From contig DIKC01000074.1 in assembly GCA_002421565.1 (NCBI GenBank), positions 1-9,077 on the forward strand: a stretch of DNA of 9,077 nt, read 5' to 3'. Every line of letters starts with the position of its first letter. The stretch's first letter is position 1. Of this stretch, positions 1 through 6,456 are shown piece after piece. Below the pieces are notes generated by a model. It did no database searches. It was not told the DNA's origin and saw only the letters and a list, made by a program, of their open reading frames with translations. The stretch comes from Desulfobulbaceae bacterium UBA5628. GTDB lineage: Bacteria; Desulfobacterota; Desulfobulbia; Desulfobulbales; Desulfurivibrionaceae. The position numbers and the translations under genes are program-made.

Positions 1-1376
1 AAGGCGCGGTCGTGGCTGACCAGAAGCAGGGTGCCGTTGAAATCAAGGAGCAGTTCCTCCAGCAGTTCCAGGGTTTCCACGTCAAGATCATTGGTCGGCT
101 CGTCCATCACTAGAATATTGCAGGGCCGGGTGAAGAGCCGGGCCAGCAGCAGCCGGTTTTTTTCCCCCCCGGAGAGGATTGCCACCGGCGATCTGGCCCG
201 TTCCGGGGTGAAGAGAAAATCCTGCAAATAACCCATGATGTGGCGGGGTTTGCCGTTGATCTGGACGGTGTCGTGACCGTCGGCCAGGTTCTCGGCCACG
301 CTCCGGGCCGGATCAAGCTGCTCCCGGAGCTGGTCGAAATAGCAGACCTCCAGGTTGGTGCCGAGCCGGAGGGCGCCGCTTGACGGGGTCAGCTTGCCCA
401 GCAGCAGTTTGAGCAGGGTGGTTTTGCCCGCCCCGTTGGGGCCGATGATCCCCACCCGGTCGCCGCGCATGATGGTGGTGTTTAAATCCCGCACCACCGG
501 GGTTCCGTCATCGTAGGCAAAATCAACCGCCTTGGCTTCGGCCACCAGCTTGCCGGAGGTGACGCCTTCCTGGAGCTGCATCCGCACCCGGCCGCTTTGT
601 TCCCGCCGGGCCATCCGTTCCCGCCGCATCTTGAGCAGCGCCTCGACCCGCCCCTGATTGCGGGTGCGGCGGGCCTTGATCCCTTGGCGAATCCACGCTT
701 CCTCCTCGGCCAGCTTGCGGTCGAACTTGGCGTTGCCGCTGCTTTCGGCGGCCAGCATCTCTTCCCGGCGGCGAAGATAGGTGTCGTAATCGCCCGGCCA
801 ACTGGTGAGCCGGCCCCGATCCAGTTCGATGATCCGGGTGGCCAGCCGGCGGACCAGTTGCCGGTCATGGGTGACAAAAAGAATCGCCCCCCGGAAGGCG
901 AGGAGGAATTCCTCCAGGCGGGTGATCGCCGCCAGATCGAGATGGTTGGTCGGTTCGTCGAGGAGCAGCAGTTCCGGGTCGTTGGCCAGGGCGCGGGCCA
1001 GCAGCACCCGCCGCTTGAGGCCGCCGGAAAGAGCGGTGAATTCCTCGTCCGGCGACAAACCCAGGCGGCTGAGTACCTTGTTCAGGTGATTGGCATCCCG
1101 CACCCCGCCGGCCGCCGCCACCTCATGGATCGAGCCGTGCAGGCCGGCCGGCACCTCCTGCTCCAGGCGGGCGCCGCGCAATCCCTGGCAGCGGATCACC
1201 TCGCCCCGGTCCACCTCCTGCTCATCGTTGATGACCCGCATCAGGGTGGATTTGCCTTCCCCGTTGCGGCCCAGCAGGCAAAGGCGCTCGCCGGCCTCGA
1301 TCTGAAGATTTGCCTGGTCGAGGAGGGGGCGGCCGCCAAAGGCCAGGGTTACCTGCTGCAAACTGATAAGGGCCAT
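1..1376 (-). CDS. uup: Uup-type ABC-F ATPase, 3'-truncated by window edge
   Basis: The reading frame starts at ATG 1376 and stays open to the left edge, giving 458 codons of a protein of about 635 residues in the family. It has two ABC ATPase domains and no membrane segments. Domain 1 shows Walker A GRNGEGKST (36-44), signature LSGG (116-119), Walker B LLLLD with EPTNHLD (136-147) and switch histidine H170. A charged, arginine-rich linker follows (about 200-265, the ABC-F P-site tRNA interaction region). Domain 2 shows Walker A GPNGAGKTT (312-320), LSGGE (401-405), MDEPTNDLD (424-432) and SHDR (454-457). The NHLD/NDLD pair and the DVETLELLEE stretch match Uup best. ABC-F proteins bind the ribosomal E site and relieve stalled translation; Uup is also linked to tandem-repeat excision and ribosome assembly. 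The C-terminal coiled coil lies outside the window. An AGGA lies about 8-9 bases before the start. Confidence 0.93.
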   Translation of the reverse strand, partial: MALISLQQVTLAFGGRPLLDQANLQIEAGERLCLLGRNGEGKSTLMRVINDEQEVDRGEVIRCQGLRGARLEQEVPAGLHGSIHEVAAAGGVRDANHLNKVLSRLGLSPDEEFTALSGGLKRRVLLARALANDPELLLLDEPTNHLDLAAITRLEEFLLAFRGAILFVTHDRQLVRRLATRIIELDRGRLTSWPGDYDTYLRRREEMLAAESSGNAKFDRKLAEEEAWIRQGIKARRTRNQGRVEALLKMRRERMARREQSGRVRMQLQEGVTSGKLVAEAKAVDFAYDDGTPVVRDLNTTIMRGDRVGIIGPNGAGKTTLLKLLLGKLTPSSGALRLGTNLEVCYFDQLREQLDPARSVAENLADGHDTVQINGKPRHIMGYLQDFLFTPERARSPVAILSGGEKNRLLLARLFTRPCNILVMDEPTNDLDVETLELLEELLLDFNGTLLLVSHDRA

Positions 1377-1427
1377 GAAATCGGTTCCTGAAGAAAAGGG
1401 GAGATGAACATGATGGCGCGGGGCTAC

Positions 1428-1456
1428 GATCTACCGGTTGCAATGGATTTTGTCAA
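1428..1456 (-). promoter_or_regulatory. candidate promoter for uup
   Basis: On the minus strand a consensus -35 TTGACA (1456-1451) is followed after 17 bases by TAGATC (1433-1428), which matches only 3 of 6 positions of the -10 consensus. It lies about 50 bases upstream of the uup start in the divergent gap between uup and the ATPase gene. The -35 is strong and the -10 weak, so the call is tentative. Confidence 0.3.
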
Positions 1457-1543
1457 AGGATTTGCCGGGAAGGAAAATTCTTGCCGATTAAAACTTGGCG
1501 CAGTATTGTCGATAATGATGATAAAAAATGGGGGTGTTTTTTC

Positions 1544-2929
1544 ATGATTAAGCGAAGCGCGGAAGATTTTCTGGCCGGCTGGCTGGTTAAAGAACAACGT
1601 AAACCGCTGGTGCTGCGAGGCGCCAGGCAGGTCGGCAAGTCAACCCTGGTGCGGCGGTTTGCGCGGGAAAACGGCCTGATCCTCAATGAGATCAATCTTG
1701 AAAGGCACCTTCGTCTTGACGAGCTTTTCAAGACCACCGAAATCGCCAATATCTGCCGGGAGCTTGAGGCCATCACCGGCAGCGACATCAAGGCCAGGGG
1801 GAGCCTGCTCTTTCTCGACGAAATTCAGGCCACCCCCCATGCCCTTATGGCGCTGCGCTATTTCCATGAGGAACTGCCGGACTTGCCGGTCATCGCCGCC
1901 GGTTCGCTGCTCGAATTCACCCTGGCCGAGCATTCGTTTTCCATGCCGGTGGGCCGGATTGTTTACTACCACCTACATCCGTTCTCCTTCCGCGAATTCG
2001 TCGGCGCCCTGGAACCGACCCTGGCGCGCTATCTGGCTGAATTAAGTCCATCCGCTCCGCCGCCGGACACCGCCCATCAGAAGCTTTCCCAGCTGCAACG
2101 GCAATTTTTTTTCGTGGGCGGGATGCCGGAGGCGGTTGCCGAATACCGGAAAAACGGCTCCCTGGCCTCGGTGGCCGAAGTCCAGCGCTCGATTATCGGC
2201 ACCTACCAGGATGACTTTGCCAAATATGCCGGCCGTAATGACTTGTTGCTGTTGCAGAAGGTTTTGGCCTTTGTGCCAGGCTCCCTGGGCAGGAAGGTCA
2301 AGTTCAGCGCCATCGACCGGGAACAGCGGGCGGCCAGAGTCAAGGAAGCCATCGAACTGCTGACCAAGGCCAGGGTTTGCCATAAAGTTTGCCACAGTCA
2401 TTGCACCGGGATACCGCTGGCGGCGGAAGCCAGTGATTCGGTTTATAAGCTGCTGTTTATGGATATCGGCCTGGCCAATCATCTCCTTGGCCTTGACTGG
2501 ACGGTGATAAGCGGGATGGATGACCGGCAACTGGTCAACGAGGGGGGGCTGGCCGAACAGTTTATCGGCCAGCATCTGCTGAATATCTCGCAGGGACTGG
2601 AGCCGCCCCGGCTGCACTATTGGCTGCGGGAAGGGAAAAGCGCCAACGCCGAGGTTGATTACGTGATTTCCCGGGGCCGGCGGATTATCCCAATCGAGGT
2701 AAAGGCGGGCAAAAGCGGCTCCCTGAAGTCGTTGCAACACTTCATCCACCGGAGAAAGCTGAATCTGGCGGTGCGTTTTGATCTCAATCCGCCAAGCTGC
2801 CAGGAGGTGGCCCACACCATAACCACCGAGGCAGGCAGCGAGGAGGTGAGATTTACCCTGGTCTCGCTCCCCCTTTACGCAGTGGACGAATTACCGCGAA
2901 TTATCGACGGGATAGCAAGCCCATCGTGA
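1544..2929 (+). CDS. AAA ATPase with C-terminal DUF4143/nuclease-like region (461 aa)
   Basis: This is a stand-alone ATPase of the AAA_14/DUF4143 group; the cellular role of these proteins is largely unknown. Numbered from ATG 1544: Walker A GARQVGKS (26-33), Walker B LLFLDEIQ (88-95), a sensor-like AAGSLLE (118-124), the family-typical DDFAKYAGR (223-231), and a C-terminal PD-(D/E)xK-like pattern EVD (370-372) followed by IEVKAG (384-389). The nuclease-like residues are present, but activity is inferred. ATG 1544 is chosen because the family normally begins about 20-25 residues before Walker A; its SD is only a G-run at 1530-1534. An in-frame TTG at 1481 has an AGGA six bases upstream and would add 21 residues of unfamiliar sequence. 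There are no membrane segments. The gene is divergent from uup and precedes the toxin-antitoxin operon by about 100 bases. Family call is firm; function is not. Confidence 0.88.
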   Translation: MIKRSAEDFLAGWLVKEQRKPLVLRGARQVGKSTLVRRFARENGLILNEINLERHLRLDELFKTTEIANICRELEAITGSDIKARGSLLFLDEIQATPHALMALRYFHEELPDLPVIAAGSLLEFTLAEHSFSMPVGRIVYYHLHPFSFREFVGALEPTLARYLAELSPSAPPPDTAHQKLSQLQRQFFFVGGMPEAVAEYRKNGSLASVAEVQRSIIGTYQDDFAKYAGRNDLLLLQKVLAFVPGSLGRKVKFSAIDREQRAARVKEAIELLTKARVCHKVCHSHCTGIPLAAEASDSVYKLLFMDIGLANHLLGLDWTVISGMDDRQLVNEGGLAEQFIGQHLLNISQGLEPPRLHYWLREGKSANAEVDYVISRGRRIIPIEVKAGKSGSLKSLQHFIHRRKLNLAVRFDLNPPSCQEVAHTITTEAGSEEVRFTLVSLPLYAVDELPRIIDGIASPS

Positions 2930-2951
2930 AGAGTTGGTTCACAGTTCCTTC

Positions 2952-2980
2952 TTGACCGATTCATTATGAATCGCTATGAT
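2952..2980 (+). promoter_or_regulatory. Near-consensus sigma70-type promoter of the toxin-antitoxin operon
   Basis: TTGACC (2952-2957) and TATGAT (2975-2980) each match 5 of 6 consensus bases and are separated by exactly 17 bases. The -10 lies 50 bases before the antitoxin ATG. This is the best promoter in the window and sits in the gap between the upstream ATPase stop and the antitoxin. Confidence 0.75.
2957..2973. promoter_or_regulatory. Palindromic operator candidate in the promoter spacer
   Basis: CGATTCATTATGAATCG is a perfect inverted repeat with 8-bp arms around one central base. It fills the spacer between the -35 and -10 boxes. Ribbon-helix-helix antitoxins, alone or bound to toxin, typically repress their own operon by binding such palindromes, so this is the likely autoregulatory site. 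A second, shorter repeat, TGATT-AAA-AATCA (2977-2989), overlaps the -10 and may be an additional binding site. Confidence 0.6.
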
Positions 2981-3030
2981 TAAAAATCAATCGAGCAATA
3001 TTGTGCAGCTAACAAAAGGGGAGAATCGAA

Positions 3031-3300
3031 ATGGCGCGGATCGGAACCAAAGTGCTGACCGCACATGTTCCCTACCCATTGGCCGAGAAGGTCGATCAGA
3101 TGGCCGCTCGGCTTGAACGGTCACGCGGCTGGATTATGAAACAAGCGCTGTCGGCTTGGCTCGACCAAGAGGAGGAGCGCAGCCGCCTGACCCGCGAGGC
3201 GCTTGCCGACGTAGACGCCGGCCGTATCATCGACCATCAGGCCGTGCAGGCATGGGCCGATAGTCTTGGCGCCGATGAACCATTGCCGACGCCACGGTAA
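3031..3300 (+). CDS. CopG-like ribbon-helix-helix antitoxin (89 aa)
   Basis: Small DNA-binding antitoxin of a type II toxin-antitoxin module. The N-terminal stretch TKVLTAHVP (about 6-14) fits the ribbon strand that contacts DNA. The following residues (about 15-46, with LAEKVDQMAARLERSRGWIM) fit the two helices of the fold. The acidic, Pro-ending C-terminal half (about 47-89) should be the toxin-binding arm, flexible when free. The start has a strong SD, AGGGGAG at 3017-3023, seven bases upstream. The stop codon overlaps the toxin start by one base (TAATG), indicating translational coupling. Expected role: neutralise the downstream toxin and repress the operon through the palindrome in its promoter. 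The family is clear; the subfamily (ParD-like or other RHH) is not assigned. Confidence 0.88.
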   Translation: MARIGTKVLTAHVPYPLAEKVDQMAARLERSRGWIMKQALSAWLDQEEERSRLTREALADVDAGRIIDHQAVQAWADSLGADEPLPTPR

Positions 3301-3575
3301 TGGAATTGAAATGGACCAGCAAGGCGCTCTCCGACCTGGCGCGACTATACGAATTTCTGGCGCCGGTAAACAAGTTGGCCGCTGCGCGCACTGTGCAGGC
3401 GCTGACAAAGGCGCCGACCACCCTGTTGACTAACCCGCGCATCGGCGAACAGTTATTCGAGTTCAACCCGCATGAGGTGAGGCGGATTCTTGTGGGACAC
3501 TACGAGATGCGCTACGAGATTCTGGGATCTTCCATCTATGTGCTACGGTTGTGGCATACCCGCGAGGACCGCTGA
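3300..3575 (+). CDS. RelE/ParE-superfamily toxin (91 aa)
   Basis: Small toxin of a type II module. The pattern is typical of the RelE/ParE fold: an N-terminal strand ELKWTSKA leading into ALSDLARLYEFL (helix 1), a second helix around KLAAARTVQALTKA, a LLTNPRIGEQL turn, then strands HEVRRILVGHYEMRYEILGSSIYVLRLWHTREDR. The VLRLWHTREDR ending is characteristic of ParE-like members. RelE toxins cut ribosome-bound mRNA and ParE toxins act on DNA gyrase; the sequence alone does not settle which applies, although the ending leans to ParE. The start ATG overlaps the antitoxin stop by one base and has no separate strong SD, so translation is probably coupled. Length is normal, with no sign of damage. 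It converges with the ATPase gene at 3653. Confidence 0.88.
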   Translation: MELKWTSKALSDLARLYEFLAPVNKLAAARTVQALTKAPTTLLTNPRIGEQLFEFNPHEVRRILVGHYEMRYEILGSSIYVLRLWHTREDR

Positions 3576-3652
3576 TCAGGTCAGCGGCAGAATATTTCGT
3601 CATCTATTACCATTGGCGACCGCCGGCCAAGCGTGGTTTAGGGACATCATGC

Positions 3653-4870
3653 CTATTTCCCTGTTGGCGATGAAGATGCCAGCGGCCAGGTGGTCCAGCC
3701 GCTTATGGCGGTTATCCTTGGAGAGAGGTTGAAAGGTTGCCTGGTGGTGCAGGCCAGGAAGGAGTGGGAGATGGCCTCGGCGCCGTAGAAATCTTCCAGG
3801 CGGGAGAGCCCTCGCAGGTCATGGCCGCCCGGCCGTTCAGCAAGTTTGCATTCGATGGCGGTCAGGCGTTTGTTGGTCTCTATCAGCAGGTCAACCTCGT
3901 TGCCGCCCTGATCCCGCCAGTACCAGAGCATGGCGGCGGGATTGTGCCAGTCGCGCCATTTTTGCCACTGGCTGATCACGTGATTTTCCCACAGTGCCCC
4001 CACCGAGGCGCTTTCCCACAGGGAATCGGCCGAGCTGAAACCCATGAGGAAGGCAGCCAGGCCGGTATCGGCAAAATATAATTTGGGCGATTTAACCAGC
4101 CTTTTGCCCAGGGATTTGTAGTAGGGCTCCAGCAGAATGATCTGGTTGGATGCCTGCAAAACACTGATCCACTGGCGGGCGGTGGTGGCTGAAACCCCCA
4201 CGTCGCGGCCGATTTCAGACATATTCAGGGTTTGACCGCAACGGGCGGCGCAGGCCCGCAGGAACCGCTCGAAATCCCGGAGATTGCCGATCTGCAGCAG
4301 ATTACGCACGTCCCGTTCCAGGTAGGTGGCAAGGTAGCCCTGATACCAGCGATCCCGTGAGACGGGCCGATCCGGATCTTCCCACAATCGGGGGTATCCT
4401 CCCCGCCAAAGGAATTCACGCCAGCGGCTGTCGTCGGTTGAATTCTGCGCCGCCTGCCACTCTAGACCGGAGAGGCCGGAAAAGGGAATGACCGCCGCCC
4501 GGCCGGCCAGGCTGTCGGCGACACTCTTCATCAGCATGAAATTCTGGGAACCGGAAAGAATGAACAGGCCGTTTTGCGCCCGGTTTTGGTCAACGTGGGT
4601 CTTGATCTGCCGGAAAAAGGCGGGGGCGTACTGAATTTCGTCAAGGATCAGCGGCGGGGGATGACGCCTGAGAAAATCGTCGGGCCGGGTTTCGGCCATT
4701 TCGGCGTTGGCCGCGACATCAAGCGAGACGTAATCATAGGAGGCAAAAGTCCTCTCGATCACGCTGGTTTTGCCAACCTGCCTCGGACCCACGACCACCA
4801 CAACCGGAAAAGAAGCGGCCATCTCGACCAGCTCGTTCGCTATCTCCCTTTCAATCCACATGTTTGACAT
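3653..4870 (-). CDS. AAA ATPase with DUF4143-type C-terminus (405 aa)
   Basis: Second ATPase of the AAA_14/DUF4143 group in the window, clearly divergent from the first. Motifs: Walker A GPRQVGKT (28-35), Walker B LILDEIQ (74-80), sensor-like SGSQNF (106-111), the family-typical YLATYLERDVRNLL (179-192), a winged-helix-like stretch SEIGRDVGVSATTARQWISVLQ (218-239), then YFADTGLAAFL (265-275) and a PD-(D/E)xK-like pattern NEVDLLI (324-330) plus AIECK (338-342). It probably acts as an ATP-driven cytosolic protein with DNA or nuclease-related activity; no specific function is established. No SD precedes ATG 4870 or ATG 4861 (Met4), and a promoter-like sequence abuts the start, so initiation may be leaderless at 4861. 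It is convergent with the toxin gene and lies 92 bases downstream of the radical SAM gene on the same strand. Confidence 0.88.
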   Translation of the reverse strand: MSNMWIEREIANELVEMAASFPVVVVVGPRQVGKTSVIERTFASYDYVSLDVAANAEMAETRPDDFLRRHPPPLILDEIQYAPAFFRQIKTHVDQNRAQNGLFILSGSQNFMLMKSVADSLAGRAAVIPFSGLSGLEWQAAQNSTDDSRWREFLWRGGYPRLWEDPDRPVSRDRWYQGYLATYLERDVRNLLQIGNLRDFERFLRACAARCGQTLNMSEIGRDVGVSATTARQWISVLQASNQIILLEPYYKSLGKRLVKSPKLYFADTGLAAFLMGFSSADSLWESASVGALWENHVISQWQKWRDWHNPAAMLWYWRDQGGNEVDLLIETNKRLTAIECKLAERPGGHDLRGLSRLEDFYGAEAISHSFLACTTRQPFNLSPRITAISGWTTWPLASSSPTGK

Positions 4871-4898
4871 TTTTAAGGAGAGAAAGCGAAATTGTCAA
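4870..4898 (-). promoter_or_regulatory. candidate promoter abutting the ATPase start
   Basis: On the minus strand a perfect -35 TTGACA (4898-4893) is followed after 17 bases by TAAAAA (4875-4870; 4 of 6 match). The -10 overlaps the first in-frame ATG, so transcription would begin near 4863, practically at the second ATG (4861). With no SD present, this fits a leaderless transcript. Confidence 0.4.
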
Positions 4899-4905
4899 TC
4901 TGAAA

Positions 4906-4921
4906 CTGTTGCCCGCAACAG
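4906..4921 (-). terminator. short stem-loop after the radical SAM gene
   Basis: CTGTTG (4906-4911) and CAACAG (4916-4921) form a 6-bp stem with a 4-base loop, 41 bases past the radical SAM stop. Read on the minus strand it is followed by a mildly T-rich stretch (TTTCAGATTGACAATTT) rather than a clean T run. It is at best a weak terminator separating the peptide operon from the ATPase gene. Confidence 0.3.
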
Positions 4922-4962
4922 GCGATCGGGAAAAGTCGGCGCTGGTCATCTTACCTCTTCCG

Positions 4963-6267
4963 TCAAGAGTAGCGGTAGCGGAGTTCCTGGCGCAGCATTT
5001 CCGGCAGGGTGGCGTCGAAGAAGGGTTTCTTGCAGTCCACCGTTGCCATGTGGCCGTCGCGCTGAAAGGCCATGTAGCGGCAGCCGCCGAAGCAGAGCGG
5101 GAGATAGGGGCATTGCCGGCAACGCGGCTCCCGCTGCCAGTGCAAGAGGTGGTGGCTGTGCCGGTAATCCTCGGTCACGCCCTGCCGGAGGTCGCCGATC
5201 TTGTATTGTTGGTGGCCGATCCAGGTTACGCATTTGTAGAGGCTGCCGTCGAAGTTGACGGTGAAGGTGTCCTCCACCTCGACCCCGCAGGGCGCCGGTT
5301 CCGGCGCTGCCACCGGATAACCCCGCCGGAGTACCTCCTCACGGATGTAGAGGGCCGCCTCCCGTAGCCACGGCTCGTTTACGGTGGCGCAGCCGCCGGT
5401 GTACTCATTGGCGGTGAGCCGGTCGTTGACCCGCATGACGATGTTGAAGTTGACTACCTCCACCTTGTCCGGGGTGACGCCCCTGGCCGCCAGCAGATCA
5501 AGGAGGGGCGGGAAGGCGCGGTAGTTGTCCGGGGTGTAGTTGCCGCCCAGGCGGATTTTGGTTTTATCGCAGACCCGGGCCAGGTTGGCGACGATGCAAT
5601 CGAAACTGGCTGCTCCCGATTTGAAGGGCCGGAAGCGGTTGTGGTTTTCCGGCATGCCGTCCAAGGTCACCTTGACCCCGTCCAGGCCCCAGGGGGTGAG
5701 TTCCGCCACTACCTCTTCGCTCAGCAGAGAGCCGTTGGAAACCAAATCGATGATCAGGCGGCCGCCCCGTTCCTCCACCAGCGGCTTGAGCCGCCGGGCC
5801 AGGCCGAGCAGCCGTGGCCGGTAGAGCAAGGGCTCGCCGCCGTAGATTTCCAGCTTCAGTTGTTTTTTGGCCGGGGTGAAGCGCTGGTCGATAAAGGCGA
5901 CCAACTGGTCGGCGGTGCGGTCGTCCATGGCCCGGCCGCCGCCCTTCTGCGCCCCCTCGAAGCAGTAGCGACAGGCGAAATTGCACTCCAGGCCGAGGAC
6001 CACGGCCAGGGTCAGGCTGGGATTGATCCGGTTGATCTCGTCCAGATAGCCGCAGACCGCCTTTTCTTCCGCTTCCCGGCTTGGCACCAGAAAGCCCATT
6101 GCAGTCAGGTCGGCGATCAGTTCCGTGGGCGGCCGGCCGGCCCCCCGGATGGCCTTCAGGATTTCGTCCCGCAGCACCACCAGGGCGCCGGTGCGGGCGG
6201 CAAAGAGCACACTTTCGCCGGGCGAGTCCGGGTGCGGGAAAACAGTGAGGTAGGGGGTGAGTTGCAT
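4963..6267 (-). CDS. Radical SAM/SPASM peptide maturase (434 aa)
   Basis: Cytosolic iron-sulfur enzyme expected to modify the 28-residue peptide encoded just upstream. Numbered from ATG 6267: an N-terminal segment (1-85) with SVLFAARTGALVVL, resembling the peptide-binding front end of RiPP maturases; the radical SAM motif CNFACRYC (C95, C99, C102) that binds the SAM-cleaving 4Fe-4S cluster; YGGEPLL (142-148) and SNGS (177-180); then a SPASM region with C327, C346, C383, C386, C392, C396 and C412, the full seven-cysteine pattern for auxiliary clusters. Known SPASM maturases form thioether, C-C or other crosslinks; the chemistry here cannot be read from sequence. Its overall form recalls maturases named geopeptide type, from memory only. 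An in-frame TTG at 6327, six bases after the peptide stop, would add 20 residues. ATG 6267 is preferred because MQLTPYLTVF looks like the family start, although it lacks an SD. Confidence 0.9.
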   Translation of the reverse strand: MQLTPYLTVFPHPDSPGESVLFAARTGALVVLRDEILKAIRGAGRPPTELIADLTAMGFLVPSREAEEKAVCGYLDEINRINPSLTLAVVLGLECNFACRYCFEGAQKGGGRAMDDRTADQLVAFIDQRFTPAKKQLKLEIYGGEPLLYRPRLLGLARRLKPLVEERGGRLIIDLVSNGSLLSEEVVAELTPWGLDGVKVTLDGMPENHNRFRPFKSGAASFDCIVANLARVCDKTKIRLGGNYTPDNYRAFPPLLDLLAARGVTPDKVEVVNFNIVMRVNDRLTANEYTGGCATVNEPWLREAALYIREEVLRRGYPVAAPEPAPCGVEVEDTFTVNFDGSLYKCVTWIGHQQYKIGDLRQGVTEDYRHSHHLLHWQREPRCRQCPYLPLCFGGCRYMAFQRDGHMATVDCKKPFFDATLPEMLRQELRYRYS

Positions 6268-6276
6268 GGCGGGGGT

Positions 6277-6323
6277 CGCGGCAGAGTAAGGGTTACGACA
6301 CGGCCCTCCCTTACTCTGCCGCG
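6277..6323. repeat. Perfect 16-bp inverted repeat (47-nt hairpin)
   Basis: CGCGGCAGAGTAAGGG (6277-6292) and its exact reverse complement (6308-6323) flank a 15-base loop. On the minus strand the stem ends 9 bases before the maturase ATG 6267 and begins 10 bases after the peptide stop. No T run follows it in that direction, so it is not a classical terminator. It more likely acts as an RNA processing or protective structure, or as a translational brake on the maturase. The loop side holds a GGGAGG (minus strand, 6310-6305) that could serve as an SD but is far from the ATG unless the RNA folds. Confidence 0.8.
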
Positions 6324-6345
6324 GCAAACGATTTTACTTCGTTGC
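6324..6345. repeat. Imperfect small stem-loop over the peptide stop codon
   Basis: GCAAACGA (6324-6331) and TCGTTGC (6339-6345) pair with one bulged base around a 7-base loop. On the minus strand the loop contains part of the peptide gene's TAA stop. It directly adjoins the 47-nt hairpin, so the whole peptide-maturase junction can fold. This stem is weaker than its neighbour and may be incidental. Confidence 0.35.
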
Positions 6346-6420
6346 TGATGGGCCGCCCTTGCAACAGGCTGCGGCTACGATAATTGCGGCGGTATCCTTG
6401 CCTCTGGTCAGAATCTTCAT
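6334..6420 (-). CDS. Putative RiPP precursor peptide (28 aa), substrate of the radical SAM enzyme
   Basis: ATG 6420 to TAA 6334-6336, below the usual gene-calling size limit. Translation is supported by a near-perfect SD: GGGAGGTGA on the minus strand, with GGAGG at 6432-6428 and seven bases between it and the ATG, the best ribosome site in the window. The peptide starts MKILTRGKDT, a short charged possible leader, continues with AAIIVAAA (11-18) and ends CCKGGPSATK (19-28). Adjacent cysteines followed by Lys-Gly-Gly-Pro are reasonable targets for thioether or other radical crosslinking. It lies 36 bases after the TonB receptor stop and just ahead of the maturase, the usual precursor-enzyme order. 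There is no in-frame TGA for selenocysteine. That it is translated is well supported; that it is the enzyme's substrate is inferred from position and composition. It is too short for confident homology by eye. Confidence 0.72.
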   Translation of the reverse strand: MKILTRGKDTAAIIVAAACCKGGPSATK

Positions 6421-6427
6421 GCTGTCA

Positions 6428-6432
6428 CCTCC
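6428..6432 (-). promoter_or_regulatory. Strong Shine-Dalgarno site of the peptide gene
   Basis: GGAGG, within GGGAGGTGA on the minus strand, lies seven bases before ATG 6420. It is the main evidence for the small gene and suggests translation well above that of the maturase, whose start has no SD. Confidence 0.8.
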
Positions 6433-6456
6433 CTTGCTTTGAGTTGAGAATGGCCT

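Noticed and set aside
597..1391. Plus-strand frame (264 codons) opposite uup
   Set aside because: It lies fully within the uup coding region, shows no recognisable domain, and the minus strand carries all ABC-F motifs.
2042..2815. Minus-strand frame (257 codons) opposite the first ATPase
   Set aside because: It has no motif or SD; the plus strand has Walker and nuclease-like motifs in a family-length protein.
3613..3630. TTGGC/GCCAA stem between the convergent toxin and ATPase genes as a terminator
   Set aside because: The arms are only 5 bp, with an 8-base loop and no T run on either strand.
3653..3720. Possible frameshift at the C-terminus of the second ATPase, since the +1 frame also reads plausibly
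   Set aside because: The current frame keeps the family-like ending PFNLSPRITAISGW after the nuclease-like region and has normal length, so no frameshift is needed.
6277..6323. 16-bp hairpin as an intrinsic terminator
   Set aside because: No T run follows on the minus strand, and on the plus strand only four T occur, eight bases beyond the stem.
6334..6420. Selenocysteine in the small peptide
   Set aside because: The cysteines are encoded by TGT and TGC and there is no in-frame TGA before the TAA stop.
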